Source of the DNA: Methylomicrobium sp035916875
GTDB taxonomy: Bacteria > Pseudomonadota > Gammaproteobacteria > Methylococcales > Methylomonadaceae
Reading direction: 5' to 3'
DNA: 39,056 nt
Assembly (NCBI RefSeq): GCF_035916875.1
Contig: NZ_JAXUHN010000050.1
Span: 1 to 39,056, forward strand
A program made the position numbers and the translations under genes. The notes beneath the pieces were generated by a model. That model was not told where the DNA came from. It worked only from the letters and a program-made list of their open reading frames with translations, and searched no databases. Shown piece after piece: positions 16,102 through 24,546 of the stretch; position 1 is the stretch's first letter; each line of letters opens with the position of its first letter.

Positions 16102-16617
16102 ATGAAATTTTCCTATGCAATTGCGGTATTCGCATCATCGGTCGGCTGTGCCGTAGCGGCTGATGTCGTAGTCCCGATCAATACGGTCAGCGACCAGGGT
16201 GTGGTAAAAGCAATCGGCAGCGTCAAAATCAGCGAAACCCCAAAAGGGTTGTTGTTTACTCCGTCTCTCGATGGCCTGCCCGCCGGGGCGCACGGGTTTC
16301 ATGTACATGAGAACCCGAGCTGCGATGCAAAGGAAAAGGACGGCAAGATGACGCCGGCATTGGCGGCCGGCGGACATTACGATCCGAAAGCCACCAAAAA
16401 GCACGAAGGTCCGGCAGGACACGGGCATTTGGGCGATCTGCCGAAATTGATCGTGGATGCAGAGGGTAAAGCCACCCAGGGCGTGCTGGCGCCGCGCTTG
16501 AAACTCGAGGATGTCAAAGGCCGGGCGCTGATCATCCATGCCGGCGGAGACAATTATTCCGACGAACCCGAACCGCTCGGCGGCGGCAAGGCGCGGATTG
16601 CCTGCGGTGTGATCTAA
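16102..16617 (+). CDS. sodC: Periplasmic Cu/Zn superoxide dismutase
   Basis: Converts superoxide to oxygen and hydrogen peroxide in the periplasm. The 171-residue precursor has a signal peptide cleaved near A-V-A-A-D. The copper ligands are in G-F-H-V-H-E-N, the zinc loop contains A-G-G-H-Y-D-P, and the C-terminal motif is G-G-G-K-A-R-I-A-C-G-V-I. The disulfide cysteines are present. GGGAG precedes the start at good spacing. It appears monocistronic and is followed by a palindromic repeat. Confidence 0.96.
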   Translation: MKFSYAIAVFASSVGCAVAADVVVPINTVSDQGVVKAIGSVKISETPKGLLFTPSLDGLPAGAHGFHVHENPSCDAKEKDGKMTPALAAGGHYDPKATKKHEGPAGHGHLGDLPKLIVDAEGKATQGVLAPRLKLEDVKGRALIIHAGGDNYSDEPEPLGGGKARIACGVI

Positions 16618-16628
16618 GGCTAAATGGT

Positions 16629-16658
16629 ATCGTTCCCACGCAGGCGCGTGGGAACGAT
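16629..16658. repeat. REP-like palindrome (GTTCCCACGC family)
   Basis: A perfect 13-base stem ATCGTTCCCACGC / GCGTGGGAACGAT surrounds an AGGC loop, 12 bases after sodC. Palindromes with this GTTCCCACGC core are, from general knowledge, dispersed in many copies between genes of methanotrophic and other gammaproteobacteria. It may also act as a transcription or mRNA end for sodC. Confidence 0.75.
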
Positions 16659-16661
16659 AAG

Positions 16662-16775
16662 CTATAATTTTTTCTTGGACAGTCCTAATGCGGCAGCCCG
16701 GTCGATGCCGTCCCGCGTCTCTTTGAAGTCAACATATTTTCGATGCAAAGGCAGCTTGAGACAATCGCAGACATG
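16662..16775 (-). pseudogene. Possible C-terminal remnant of an unknown gene
   Basis: A frame of 37 codons without a start codon ends in R-K-Y-V-D-F-K-E-T-R-D-G-I-D-R-A-A, then a stop. The composition is protein-like and unlike the surrounding spacer, but it is cut by an in-frame stop at its 5' end. I do not recognise the family. It may be a fossil of a gene displaced from the sodC-macA spacer, or chance. Confidence 0.25.
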
Positions 16776-16796
16776 TTACAATGCGCCTTAAAAATA

Positions 16797-16815
16797 TGCG
16801 AATGATTCTTATTTT
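16797..16815 (+). promoter_or_regulatory. Fur-box-like site upstream of macA
   Basis: TGCGAATGATTCTTATTTT closely resembles Fur operators of the form GCGAATGATTCTCATTT. It lies 17 bases before the likely macA start, where iron-loaded Fur would block transcription. This points to iron-repressed expression of the efflux operon. Confidence 0.65.
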
Positions 16816-16831
16816 CTTCTAAATCGATTTG

Positions 16832-18037
16832 ATGCAGGCAAAACCATTTTTTTCTCGCCATCGCGTGTATTGGCTAGTGGGTCTGCTCGTCCTGCTGTTC
16901 GCGGCCGGTGCGGCGCTTCGGTTTTATTGGCAAAGAGAGACAGAGTCGAAGCAGGCGTCCTTGGCCGATTCAACCGTCGAGATCGCCTACGACGACATCG
17001 AGGAAAACGTGACCGCGCAAGGCAAGCTCGAGCCGAAGGAGTATGTCGATATCGGCGCCCAGGTCACCGGCCAATTGCAGAAACTGTTTGTCGAGATCGG
17101 CGATGTCGTCAAAACCGGCCAACAACTGGCCCAAATCGACCCGCGCATCTATGCGGCCCGGGTGCAGGCCGATGAGGCCAGCATCAATAATTTAAAAGCG
17201 CAATTGGTCCAACAAGAAGCGCTGATTTTGTTTGCGAACCGCCTATATGCGCGAAACCGGCAATTGTATCGGACCAAGGCGGTCAGCCAGGAAGCGCTGC
17301 AAAACAGTGAATCGAATTACAAGGCCGCCATGGCGCTCGCCGATTCGATCCGGGCGCAAATACAGCAAGTTGAATCGACGCTTTCCGGCGACCGTACCAA
17401 TCTGGGCTACACGAAGATTTTCGCGCCGATGGATGGAACCGTCGTGCAGCAAACCGCCCGCGCCGGTCAAACCCTGAACGCGAATCAGCAGACTCCGAAC
17501 ATCATGCAACTGGCCAAGCTCGATAAAATGACCGTGCGTTCGCAGACCGCCGAAGCCGACATCATGCGCATCAAGACCGGAATGCCGGTCTATTTTACGA
17601 CGCTCGGCTCGGAGCAGCGCCGCTGGCAGGGCATCGTGCGTCAGATACTGCCGACGCCGGAAGTCGTGAACAATGTGGTTCTATACAATGTGCTGATCGA
17701 TGTGGACAATGCGGACGGGCAATTGATGAGCGGCATGAGCGCGCAGGTTTTCTTCGTCCTCGGCGAGGCTAAACACGTGCCGGTGATCCCGGTCAATGCG
17801 CTTGGCAAGCGCCTGCACGATCAGGACAATCAACAGGGCAGGGCTTATCAGGTCAAGGTGATCGCTGCCGACAACCAGGTGCAGGAAAAGTTGATTCATG
17901 TCGGCCTGCAAAGCCGCCGCTTCGCCGAGATCCGCGACGGTTTGTCGGTTGGCGACCGGGTCAAGCTGATCTTGGCTTCCGCCAAGAAGAACGGGGGCAG
18001 GGACTCCTACCGGCCGCCGAGCATGCCGCGTCTATGA
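16832..18037 (+). CDS. macA: MacA-type periplasmic adaptor (membrane fusion) protein
   Basis: This is the periplasmic adaptor of a tripartite ABC efflux pump. One N-terminal membrane helix (about residues 13-30) is followed by a lipoyl-like half with V-T-A-Q-G-K-L-E-P, and a helical hairpin of about 100 residues. The second lipoyl half has A-P-M-D-G-T-V-V and beta-barrel domains follow. The length of about 400 residues is typical. I use the ATG at 16832; a TTG one codon earlier is also possible, and no strong ribosome site is visible. Its stop overlaps the macB start (ATGA). Confidence 0.9.
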   Translation: MQAKPFFSRHRVYWLVGLLVLLFAAGAALRFYWQRETESKQASLADSTVEIAYDDIEENVTAQGKLEPKEYVDIGAQVTGQLQKLFVEIGDVVKTGQQLAQIDPRIYAARVQADEASINNLKAQLVQQEALILFANRLYARNRQLYRTKAVSQEALQNSESNYKAAMALADSIRAQIQQVESTLSGDRTNLGYTKIFAPMDGTVVQQTARAGQTLNANQQTPNIMQLAKLDKMTVRSQTAEADIMRIKTGMPVYFTTLGSEQRRWQGIVRQILPTPEVVNNVVLYNVLIDVDNADGQLMSGMSAQVFFVLGEAKHVPVIPVNALGKRLHDQDNQQGRAYQVKVIAADNQVQEKLIHVGLQSRRFAEIRDGLSVGDRVKLILASAKKNGGRDSYRPPSMPRL

Positions 18038-19986
18038 GCGCAAGTCCTGCAACAGCCGAGCCGTTGCTGAACCTCGAACATATCTGCCGGACTTTCAAGA
18101 GCGGCGACAATATGATTCGGGCGCTGGACGAGGTGTCGCTGAAGATTTGGGCCGGCGAGTTCGTCGCGATTATCGGCCAATCGGGTTCCGGAAAATCGAC
18201 ATTGATGAACCTCTTGGGCTGCCTCGATCGGCCGACGTCGGGTAGCTACCGGGTCGCGGGCCGGGATGTCTCCCTGTTCGATCCCGATGAACTGGCCGCG
18301 TTGCGCCGGGCTACCTTCGGCTTCGTGTTTCAGCGTTACAATCTGCTCGGCTCGGCCAGCGCGGAAGAAAATGTCGAAATTCCGGCGCTTTACGCGGGCG
18401 AACACAAGACGGACCGGATGGACAGGGCGCGGAAGCTGCTGGCCGATCTGGGCCTTGGCGACCGCTGCGACCACCGTCCTTCGCAGCTGTCCGGAGGCCA
18501 GCAGCAGCGGGTCGCGATCGCCAGGGCTTTGATGAACAATCCGCCGGTGCTGCTCGCGGACGAGCCGACCGGCGCGCTGGACAGCCGCAGCGGCGAGGAA
18601 GTGATGGCCTTGCTCGGCGCACTGCATAAGTCGGGACGCACGATTCTGTTGATCACGCACGATGCGGGCGTCGCCGCGCATGCCGACCGTATCATCAATA
18701 TCAGCGACGGCAAAATCAGCGCCGATTCCGCTCCCGGAGGCGGCGATACGACGCACCCGGAAGTGAAGATCGACACCGGCGGCAAGGCCGGCATCCTCGC
18801 TGACATCGGCGAGGCGGTCAAGACCGCCCTCCGCGCGCTGCGGGTCAATCTGTTCCGCACCGCCCTGACCCTGCTCGGCATCATCATCGGCGTCGCGGCG
18901 GTGGTCACGATGCTGGCGGTCGGAGAAGGCAGCCAGCAGGACGTGCTCGATCAGATCCGCTCGATGGGCACCAATCTGTTGTCGATCCGTCCCGGCGCGC
19001 CGGGCCTACGCGGCGCCAGCGACGTGATTACCTTGACGCCCGACGATGCGGACGCGATCCAGGAATTGCCGAATGTCGAGGTCGCGCTCGCCGAACGCAG
19101 CAGCCGGCAAACGGTCCGTTTCGGCAATATCGATTATGCGACCAGCATCCAGGGCGTTGGCGCGGCGCTGTCCAGAGTCCGCGATTGGCCGGTCGCGGAA
19201 GGCGATTTTTTTACCGAACGCGATATCCGCCGCTATGCGCCGGTCGTCGTGCTCGGCCAGACCGTCGCGCAGATTCTGTTTCCCGAGGGACTCGATCCAC
19301 TCGGTCGCTACATTCTGATCGGAAATATCCCATTCGAAGTGATCGGCATCATGTCGCCGAAAGGGGCGTCCGGCTTCGGCGGCGATCAGGACGACACGGT
19401 GTTCGTGCCGATCAGTACCGGCCTGATCCGCCTGTTCGGGCAAAATTACCTGAACGGCGTCACCGTGCGCGTCAGCGATGTGTCGGCGATCGAAGACACC
19501 CAGGATGCGATTAACGATCTCTTGCTGTCGCGGCATCAGACCGAGGATTTTAGGATACGCAACATGGCGTCGATCCTGCAAACCGCGACCGCGACGCAGA
19601 ATACCCTGACCACCTTGCTCGGCACGGTCGCGGCGATTTCGCTGCTGGTCGGCGGCATCGGCGTGATGAACATCATGTTGGTCAGCGTGACCGAACGCAC
19701 CCGCGAAATCGGCATCCGGATGGCGGTCGGTGCGCGCCGCCGCGACATTTTACTGCAATTCAACACCGAGGCGGCGGTGGTCTGCACCTTGGGCGGCATC
19801 CTGGGCGTGTTGCTCGGTTACGGCACCGGCAAGACGATTTCGATGTTCGAAATGCGCGTGATTTTTTCGCCGCTGCCGGCAATCTTGGCGTTTTCATGCG
19901 CCTTCGGCACCGGCGTGCTATTCGGATTTTTGCCGGCGCGCAAGGCGGCGCTGCTCGACCCGGTCGTGGCCTTGGCGGCGGAATGA
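18034..19986 (+). CDS. macB: MacB-type ABC transporter, fused ATPase and permease
   Basis: This is the inner-membrane motor of a MacAB-like efflux pump for peptides, macrolides or siderophore-like compounds. Residues 1-230 are an ABC ATPase with G-Q-S-G-S-G-K-S-T, L-S-G-G-Q-Q-Q-R and L-L-A-D-E-P-T-G-A-L-D. A first membrane helix (about 275-300) precedes a large periplasmic domain. Three more helices close the protein, containing G-G-I-G-V-M-N-I-M-L-V-S-V-T-E-R-T-R-E-I-G. The 650-residue length is standard. The substrate is unknown; the Fur-like site upstream favours an iron-related one, by inference. Confidence 0.93.
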   Translation: MSASPATAEPLLNLEHICRTFKSGDNMIRALDEVSLKIWAGEFVAIIGQSGSGKSTLMNLLGCLDRPTSGSYRVAGRDVSLFDPDELAALRRATFGFVFQRYNLLGSASAEENVEIPALYAGEHKTDRMDRARKLLADLGLGDRCDHRPSQLSGGQQQRVAIARALMNNPPVLLADEPTGALDSRSGEEVMALLGALHKSGRTILLITHDAGVAAHADRIINISDGKISADSAPGGGDTTHPEVKIDTGGKAGILADIGEAVKTALRALRVNLFRTALTLLGIIIGVAAVVTMLAVGEGSQQDVLDQIRSMGTNLLSIRPGAPGLRGASDVITLTPDDADAIQELPNVEVALAERSSRQTVRFGNIDYATSIQGVGAALSRVRDWPVAEGDFFTERDIRRYAPVVVLGQTVAQILFPEGLDPLGRYILIGNIPFEVIGIMSPKGASGFGGDQDDTVFVPISTGLIRLFGQNYLNGVTVRVSDVSAIEDTQDAINDLLLSRHQTEDFRIRNMASILQTATATQNTLTTLLGTVAAISLLVGGIGVMNIMLVSVTERTREIGIRMAVGARRRDILLQFNTEAAVVCTLGGILGVLLGYGTGKTISMFEMRVIFSPLPAILAFSCAFGTGVLFGFLPARKAALLDPVVALAAE

Positions 19987-21350
19987 TGCGGATCAAACAA
20001 GGCATTTTTGGCGTTTTGCTGCTGCTTGCCGGCTGCTCGCTGGTGCCCGATTACAAGCGTCCGGCCGATGAGGCGCCCGAAGCCTGGAAGAATCGAACGC
20101 CGAAACCGACTCGCGGGGCAACGATTTCACCGGATTGGTGGAAACTGTTCGGCAGCGCCGAGCTCGATCGTCTGATGAATGAGGCGTTGGTCAATAACCG
20201 CGACTTGACCGCGGCGATCCAGCGCATCGACCAATTCCGGGCGCTCGCGAAAATCGCCGGCGCGCCGCTGCTGCCGGCGGTCAGCGCCATTGGTCGCCAT
20301 ATTTACACCGACAGCACCCGTTCCGGTCCAGGTCTGAACACTCTGGAAGGCCAGTGGAGCCTGTCCTATGAGGTCGATTTGTGGGGCAGGCTGCGGGCAG
20401 GACGCGACAGCGCCCGCGCGCAACTCGACAGTTCCCGCTTTTCGTACGATGCCTTGCGCCTGACCGTGATGGGCGATGTCGCGCAATCCTATTTTACGCT
20501 GCTCGGGTTACGCGATCGCAGACGCATCGCGCTGGATAACCTGAAGAACATCAGCGACGTGCTGGACATCATCGCATCGCGTTTCGAGGCCGGCGGAGCG
20601 ACCGCGCTCGATGTCGCGCAGCAGCAGACCGAGCGCGCGAACGCAGCGGCCGCTGTGGCCCGGCTCGATCAGGACATCGCGCAAGCCGAAAACGCGCTCG
20701 CAGTGCTGCTCGGCCGCCCGCCGCAACAGTTTGAGCCGCGCGGCCAAAGCCTGCAAGGCATCCAAATTCCCGGCGCCGATCCCGCCAAGCCGGCCGCCTT
20801 GTTCGAACATCGACCCGACATTCAGAGCGCCGAGGCCCAACTGATCGCCGCGCATGCGGACATCGGCGTCGCGCGCGCGGCCTTCTTTCCGAAACTTGAA
20901 CTCAACGCGGACAACATCTTCACCGCCGCGATGATGTCGCAACCCGCCGGCATCGGGGTCGCGCTGGCGTCATCCCTGACCCAGCCGATCTTCCAGGGCG
21001 GCCGCCTCGAAGGCGAACTCGAACGCACGAAGGCCCGGCGCAACGAACTGGTCGAGATTTACCGGCAAATGCTGTTGACCGCCTACCGCGAGGTCGAAGA
21101 TGCGCTCGCGCTCGGCCGCCAGGCCGCGCGCCGGCGCGAGGATTTATTGCTGTCGGTCGACAGCGCAAGACAAGCTTATGAACTGGGCCGGGAGCGCTAT
21201 CTAGCCGGGGCGACCGATTATCAAACCTTGTTGAATGTGCAGCGCAGTTTGTTAAACGCGCAGGATACCGAGATACAGGCGCATACGGATGTGTTGACCG
21301 CGTCGGTGTTGTTGTACAAGGCGCTGGGCGGGGGGTGGCGGGAAATGTAG
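19983..21350 (+). CDS. NodT/TolC-family outer membrane factor lipoprotein
   Basis: This is the outer-membrane channel of the efflux pump. A lipoprotein signal L-L-L-L-A-G-C (Cys about residue 18) is followed by S-L-V-P-D-Y. The two repeats of the outer membrane efflux domain come next, with the family phrase L-S-Y-E-V-D-L-W-G-R and a second half containing R-P-D-I-Q-S-A-E-A-Q-L. Length is about 455 residues. I start at the ATG at 19983, whose ATGATG overlaps the macB stop; longer upstream frames are shadows of macB. This completes a three-gene operon. Confidence 0.92.
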   Translation: MMRIKQGIFGVLLLLAGCSLVPDYKRPADEAPEAWKNRTPKPTRGATISPDWWKLFGSAELDRLMNEALVNNRDLTAAIQRIDQFRALAKIAGAPLLPAVSAIGRHIYTDSTRSGPGLNTLEGQWSLSYEVDLWGRLRAGRDSARAQLDSSRFSYDALRLTVMGDVAQSYFTLLGLRDRRRIALDNLKNISDVLDIIASRFEAGGATALDVAQQQTERANAAAAVARLDQDIAQAENALAVLLGRPPQQFEPRGQSLQGIQIPGADPAKPAALFEHRPDIQSAEAQLIAAHADIGVARAAFFPKLELNADNIFTAAMMSQPAGIGVALASSLTQPIFQGGRLEGELERTKARRNELVEIYRQMLLTAYREVEDALALGRQAARRREDLLLSVDSARQAYELGRERYLAGATDYQTLLNVQRSLLNAQDTEIQAHTDVLTASVLLYKALGGGWREM

Positions 21351-21670
21351 CTTTAATCCAACCCATTGTTTTCAATCCGAGTTCGCACATCCTCTAAAAA
21401 CTGTTAATATCCGATTGAACAGCTGAGTCATTTATTTCTGGGAGCCTGTCGGACAATAAATTTGCTACCCGATTTTTTTTTGGCGCCGTCCGGTAAAAGA
21501 AGTAGGTGCACGTCAGAAGGTTGAGTTAATGCGGTACTCAGCCGTTTACGCTGATGATCCAATTCACGGAAAGCCCCCGGCTTTGCCGTGGGATATTTAC
21601 TTTTCTCAAGCCGGAAGAATGCTCGCTCTATCGACTCGATATCTGTGCTAAAATAGTTTTATATAATATA
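21351..21670. other. Intergenic region with IS-end-like and hairpin sequence
   Basis: These 320 bases hold no gene. GGAGCCTGTCGGAC at 21441-21454 differs by one base from the terminal sequence of the IS1182-type element at the right end of the window (38873-38886), so it may be an IS scar. Around 21570-21590 AAAGCC-CCC-GGCTTT forms a short hairpin. The tRNA promoter must lie near the end of the stretch; AT-rich sequence with TATAATATA is seen just before 21671. Confidence 0.5.
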
Positions 21671-21763
<93 letters not shown>

Positions 21764-21822
21764 TATAACTTATTGACAAATAAGACAAAAGACAACATAA
21801 CCTTAAAGTAAAAACGGTTTTT

Positions 21823-21845
21823 GCTACAAAAACCTGCTACAAAAA
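21823..21845 (+). promoter_or_regulatory. Candidate integrase arm-binding sites, left
   Basis: Two copies of GCTACAAAAA (21823-21832 and 21836-21845) lie between attL and the integrase start. The same word occurs twice beside attR at 35567-35585. Paired short repeats near each attachment site are how lambda-type integrases and their helpers bind arms, so these are likely arm sites. They may also let the integrase regulate its own promoter. Confidence 0.6.
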
Positions 21846-21856
21846 GGGCTGTTGTC

Positions 21857-23251
21857 ATGGCTAAAATCCCCTACTTGGTAAGGCGAAAAAACGTCTTTTA
21901 TTTTCGCCTCGTTGTTCCCGTCGAGTTTCGCGAATCGGTCAACGCCCGCGAAATCATCCGAAGTCTTAAAACCGAAAACCGGCATGATGCCACTCATCAA
22001 GCGCTAAAGCTGGCCGCGCATTACAAAGCCGCTTTGCACGATCTGAAGACCGGTAAGGTGCAGCAAGTCAGCCATTTACTTCAGCCTGAACCCAAAAGCG
22101 TCCCATCTGTAGCGCCGCCTGCTGTTATACCTGTTCAAGTCAAATCGTCCGCCCCGCTGTTGTCGGCCGTCATTGCGGACTTCCTGAATCGTTACGACCA
22201 AAACAACAAGGTTACTTTGGCAAAACTGAATACCACAATGCCTATCTTTCTTGAGCTTATGGATGATCGGCCGGTTAATGGCATTTTGCAGGCGCATATC
22301 AACGCCTTTTTTGACGAAGTGCAGCGGCTACCGCCACACGCGGGGAACTCTAAAAAATATGAAGGGATGACGTTGCGCGAAATCATCGCAGCCAATACAG
22401 GGGAGTCTATTTCAGCGGGAACGTTTAAATCCACTTACCGGGCATTGATAAGCATTTTTTTGAATTGGGCGGCCATTCACTACCAAGACCAGGGATTTCC
22501 CACTCTGAGCGTTCAGGGGGCCGTATATCGTGGCGAACGCTCCAGGGGCATCAACAAGCAACGCGCCGCGACAAAGAAAGAACTTCAAAAATTGTTCGGT
22601 CATGCAAAGATGAAGCTCTTTTCCGCCGATCCTGAATCCGCGCATTTTTATTGGTTGCCGCTGATTGGTTTGCATACTGGCGCAAGAATTAACGAAGTGT
22701 GCCAGCTCAACCCGCAAACCGACATCGTGCAGGATGAAAAAACGGGTATTTGGTTTTTCGCTTTCACTGATGAGGGGGAGGCTGCCGAGGGCGTCGAGAA
22801 GAGTATTAAAACCGAATCATCACGTAGGGTTGTTCCCGTCCATAGCAGATTGATCGAATTAGGCTTTTTGAATTACGTTGAGCGCATCAAGGCCGGCGGT
22901 CACAAGCAAATTTTCCCGCAATGGAAGCCCCGATACGGCAAAGCTTCGATCGATGCAAAGATATGGTTTACCAACTACATCGGCAGCATTGGCTTGAAAG
23001 ACGAAACGCCGGGCGCACGATTGAGCGGCTTTCACGCTTTCCGGCACGGATTCATCACTTATGCGATAACTAATAAAATTTCAGGGGTTTTTCAGATTAC
23101 CGGCCATGAAGTTGAATCGGTTGATGGCTTCGGCAAAATCTCAAAAATTACGGCCGGATATTGGAGTAAAGGAAAAACCGACAATATTTTAGAGCTAAAA
23201 CAAATTATCGAGTGCTTTGATTTTGGTATCGATTTTTACAAGCCAGTATGA
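21857..23251 (+). CDS. Tyrosine site-specific recombinase (integrase)
   Basis: Catalyses integration and excision at the tRNA-Ser site. The 464-residue protein starts MAKIPYLVRRKNVFYF, an N-terminal domain found in many island integrases (DUF6538 type). The catalytic domain shows R277 (T-G-A-R), K318, the box H393-A-F-R396, H417 (I-T-G-H) and the nucleophile Y435 (T-A-G-Y-W). All active-site residues are present, so it is probably functional. I prefer the ATG at 21857 with AAGGG nine bases upstream to a TTG at 21821 that lies inside the arm-type repeats. Confidence 0.93.
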   Translation: MAKIPYLVRRKNVFYFRLVVPVEFRESVNAREIIRSLKTENRHDATHQALKLAAHYKAALHDLKTGKVQQVSHLLQPEPKSVPSVAPPAVIPVQVKSSAPLLSAVIADFLNRYDQNNKVTLAKLNTTMPIFLELMDDRPVNGILQAHINAFFDEVQRLPPHAGNSKKYEGMTLREIIAANTGESISAGTFKSTYRALISIFLNWAAIHYQDQGFPTLSVQGAVYRGERSRGINKQRAATKKELQKLFGHAKMKLFSADPESAHFYWLPLIGLHTGARINEVCQLNPQTDIVQDEKTGIWFFAFTDEGEAAEGVEKSIKTESSRRVVPVHSRLIELGFLNYVERIKAGGHKQIFPQWKPRYGKASIDAKIWFTNYIGSIGLKDETPGARLSGFHAFRHGFITYAITNKISGVFQITGHEVESVDGFGKISKITAGYWSKGKTDNILELKQIIECFDFGIDFYKPV

Positions 23252-23368
23252 AATAGTAAGTCACCGGTGAATTATAATAAGTCATTGATTTAAAAATAAA
23301 TTATATTGAGTTTTTAGGCGTTGCCGTGTAATATGCAGCTTCTTTTAACAAAAACATGAGATAACAAC

Positions 23369-23539
23369 ATGAAAAAAATATCTATGGATGAATTTGCCGA
23401 TCTGTATTTTAAATTGGACGCCGTCGAAACGTTAACCCGGCCCGAAGTTGTTATTCATACCGGAGAACATCCGGATTTTGGAGATATAGTAATTATGCAA
23501 TGGGGTGGGGATGATCACGCGTTTTTGAATATTCGCTAA
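23369..23539 (+). CDS. 56-residue hypothetical protein of the element
   Basis: A short open frame begins MKKISMDEFADLY and ends A-F-L-N-I-R. It is acidic, with no membrane segment and no motif I recognise. GAGATAA lies upstream of the ATG. Its protein-like composition and position between the integrase and another small plus-strand gene suggest an accessory or regulatory protein of the element. Function unknown. Confidence 0.55.
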   Translation: MKKISMDEFADLYFKLDAVETLTRPEVVIHTGEHPDFGDIVIMQWGGDDHAFLNIR

Positions 23540-23555
23540 AACGCGCTTTGACGTT

Positions 23556-23602
23556 CTCAAAACTTCGGGGTATAGTTCGCGCCCCTCAAAACTTCGGGGT
23601 AT
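23556..23602. repeat. Two 18-bp direct repeats before a small gene
   Basis: CTCAAAACTTCGGGGTAT occurs at 23556-23573 and 23585-23602, 29 bases apart, so they are almost three helical turns in phase. They end 22 bases before the start of the next gene, where an operator would sit. A regulator-binding role is inferred. Confidence 0.8.
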
Positions 23603-23624
23603 CAAATTTTGAATAGGATCGAAA

Positions 23625-23855
23625 ATGAAATCAGAAATCAATAAAGTTACTTATGAGTGCGAACTTACGAAAAATGGCAAAACTTGCAATTATATAGTTG
23701 TCGTTAAGCCAATTATTCCACCTACAGCAAATGGATGGGCATTTGAAGCCAAGATGGATCAATCTAATAGCATGGTTCACCATGGCAAGACACCCGAAGA
23801 GGCTTTTAAGGGATTAATTAAAGCTATCGAGACACAACCAAAGGGGATATTTTAA
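23625..23855 (+). CDS. 76-residue hypothetical protein of the element
   Basis: The protein begins MKSEINKVTYECEL, alternates beta-like stretches (N-Y-I-V-V-V-K-P) with a C-terminal helix (T-P-E-E-A-F-K-G-L-I-K-A-I-E), and resembles small HicB-like or double-stranded beta folds in general pattern only. AGGATCG precedes the ATG. The gene sits behind two direct repeats and ahead of a hairpin, so it is likely a separately regulated unit. I do not recognise the family. Confidence 0.6.
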   Translation: MKSEINKVTYECELTKNGKTCNYIVVVKPIIPPTANGWAFEAKMDQSNSMVHHGKTPEEAFKGLIKAIETQPKGIF

Positions 23856-23873
23856 TTTTTTGTAATTAATTTG

Positions 23874-23902
23874 CTAAGCGGTCTTCGGTCGAGGCCGCTT
23901 AG
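23874..23902 (+). terminator. Probable terminator after the 76-residue gene
   Basis: CTAAGCGG pairs with CCGCTTAG around a 13-base partly pairing loop. TTCTATTGTTAATTTTTT follows, so the T run is delayed. It lies 19 bases after the stop codon. Confidence 0.55.
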
Positions 23903-24103
23903 TTCTATTGTTAATTTTTTCTCCCACGAATGAGTAGACACCCATTCTCCCCCACATCGTTATTTTAAGCATCGTTTTGGTGCCTCCATGGCGCTAATTT
24001 CAGGTGAAAACTCAAAAGCAATGGTAAGGTGGCGGATCGGCAAAAACGCGGCTAAAGACGGCTTATAATGCACCCAAAATAAACAAACGTCTATAATGAT
24101 GTG

Positions 24104-24398
24104 ACGCGGGCGGAACAAATGCCTTTCCGCCGACAGTGAGGCCGGAGGCCGAACGCTTCGCTACACCGGCACGCTCCCTAATTTTCTTAAACGGCTTTCT
24201 TTGTATCCCGGCAGTTTCAGTGAAGGTGAGCGAAGCGAGCCGGCCATATTCCGCAGTCTTCCAGAATTGTAGGACTGCGTCTTCGCATCCCGGTAGTTCT
24301 TCTCCAAACTTCCGGAAATTTTTAAACCCACCGAAGAGCAAAAACGTAGGTGAGGCGAAGCCGAACCGTTTTTGCTCTTCGTTCTTTTTATTTTATTA
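24104..24398 (+). ncRNA. Candidate structured RNA with repeated tandem-GA hairpins
   Basis: About 295 bases contain at least five hairpins and no convincing gene. A 7-bp stem GGCGGAA/TTCCGCC is at 24109-24131. A 7-bp stem CGCAGTC/GACTGCG is at 24252-24279. A 15-base inverted repeat (24332-24346 with 24367-24381) is followed by a T-rich tract. Three hairpins share one plan: outer pairs, facing 5'-GA-3' steps, inner GC pairs and a three-base loop. The third reads GGT-GA-GGC-GAA-GCC-GA-ACC and caps the long stem. Facing GA steps form sheared pairs in RNA only in plus orientation. Two perfect TATAAT words lie upstream (24064-24069, 24092-24097), without a strong -35. Boundaries are estimates. Confidence 0.5.
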
Positions 24399-24477
24399 AC
24401 TTCTATAAATTTTCTATATTTGTGGGGTAAAAAAATGGCTAAAAATCGCCTGAAACCCAGTAAATACAATGCTTCTA

Positions 24478-24546
24478 AGGGTATACGATCAGGGTATACG
24501 ATTTGCCGTCTAAGGGTATACGATTTGCCGTTTTAAGGGTATACGG
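24478..24546. repeat. Four iteron-like repeats (AGGGTATACGATTTGCCGT)
   Basis: Copies begin at 24478, 24491, 24513 and 24536. The second and third are identical over 19 bases, the first and fourth keep AGGGTATACG. The spacing of the last three is 22-23 bases, about two helical turns, as in plasmid and phage replication iterons. They overlap the stop codon of the 379-residue minus-strand gene. A 33-codon plus-strand frame starting at 24435 (MAKNRLKPSKYNASKG) runs through them and is probably fortuitous. Confidence 0.8.

Noticed and set aside
24063..24341. 92-codon minus-strand frame through the hairpin region
   Set aside because: It crosses several strong stems, its start lacks a ribosome site, and the repeated GA hairpins explain the sequence better. 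It remains the main alternative to the RNA call.
24478..24546. CRISPR array
   Set aside because: Four repeats of about 11-19 bases with spacers of only a few bases and near-identical intervening sequence; no cas genes. They look like iterons.
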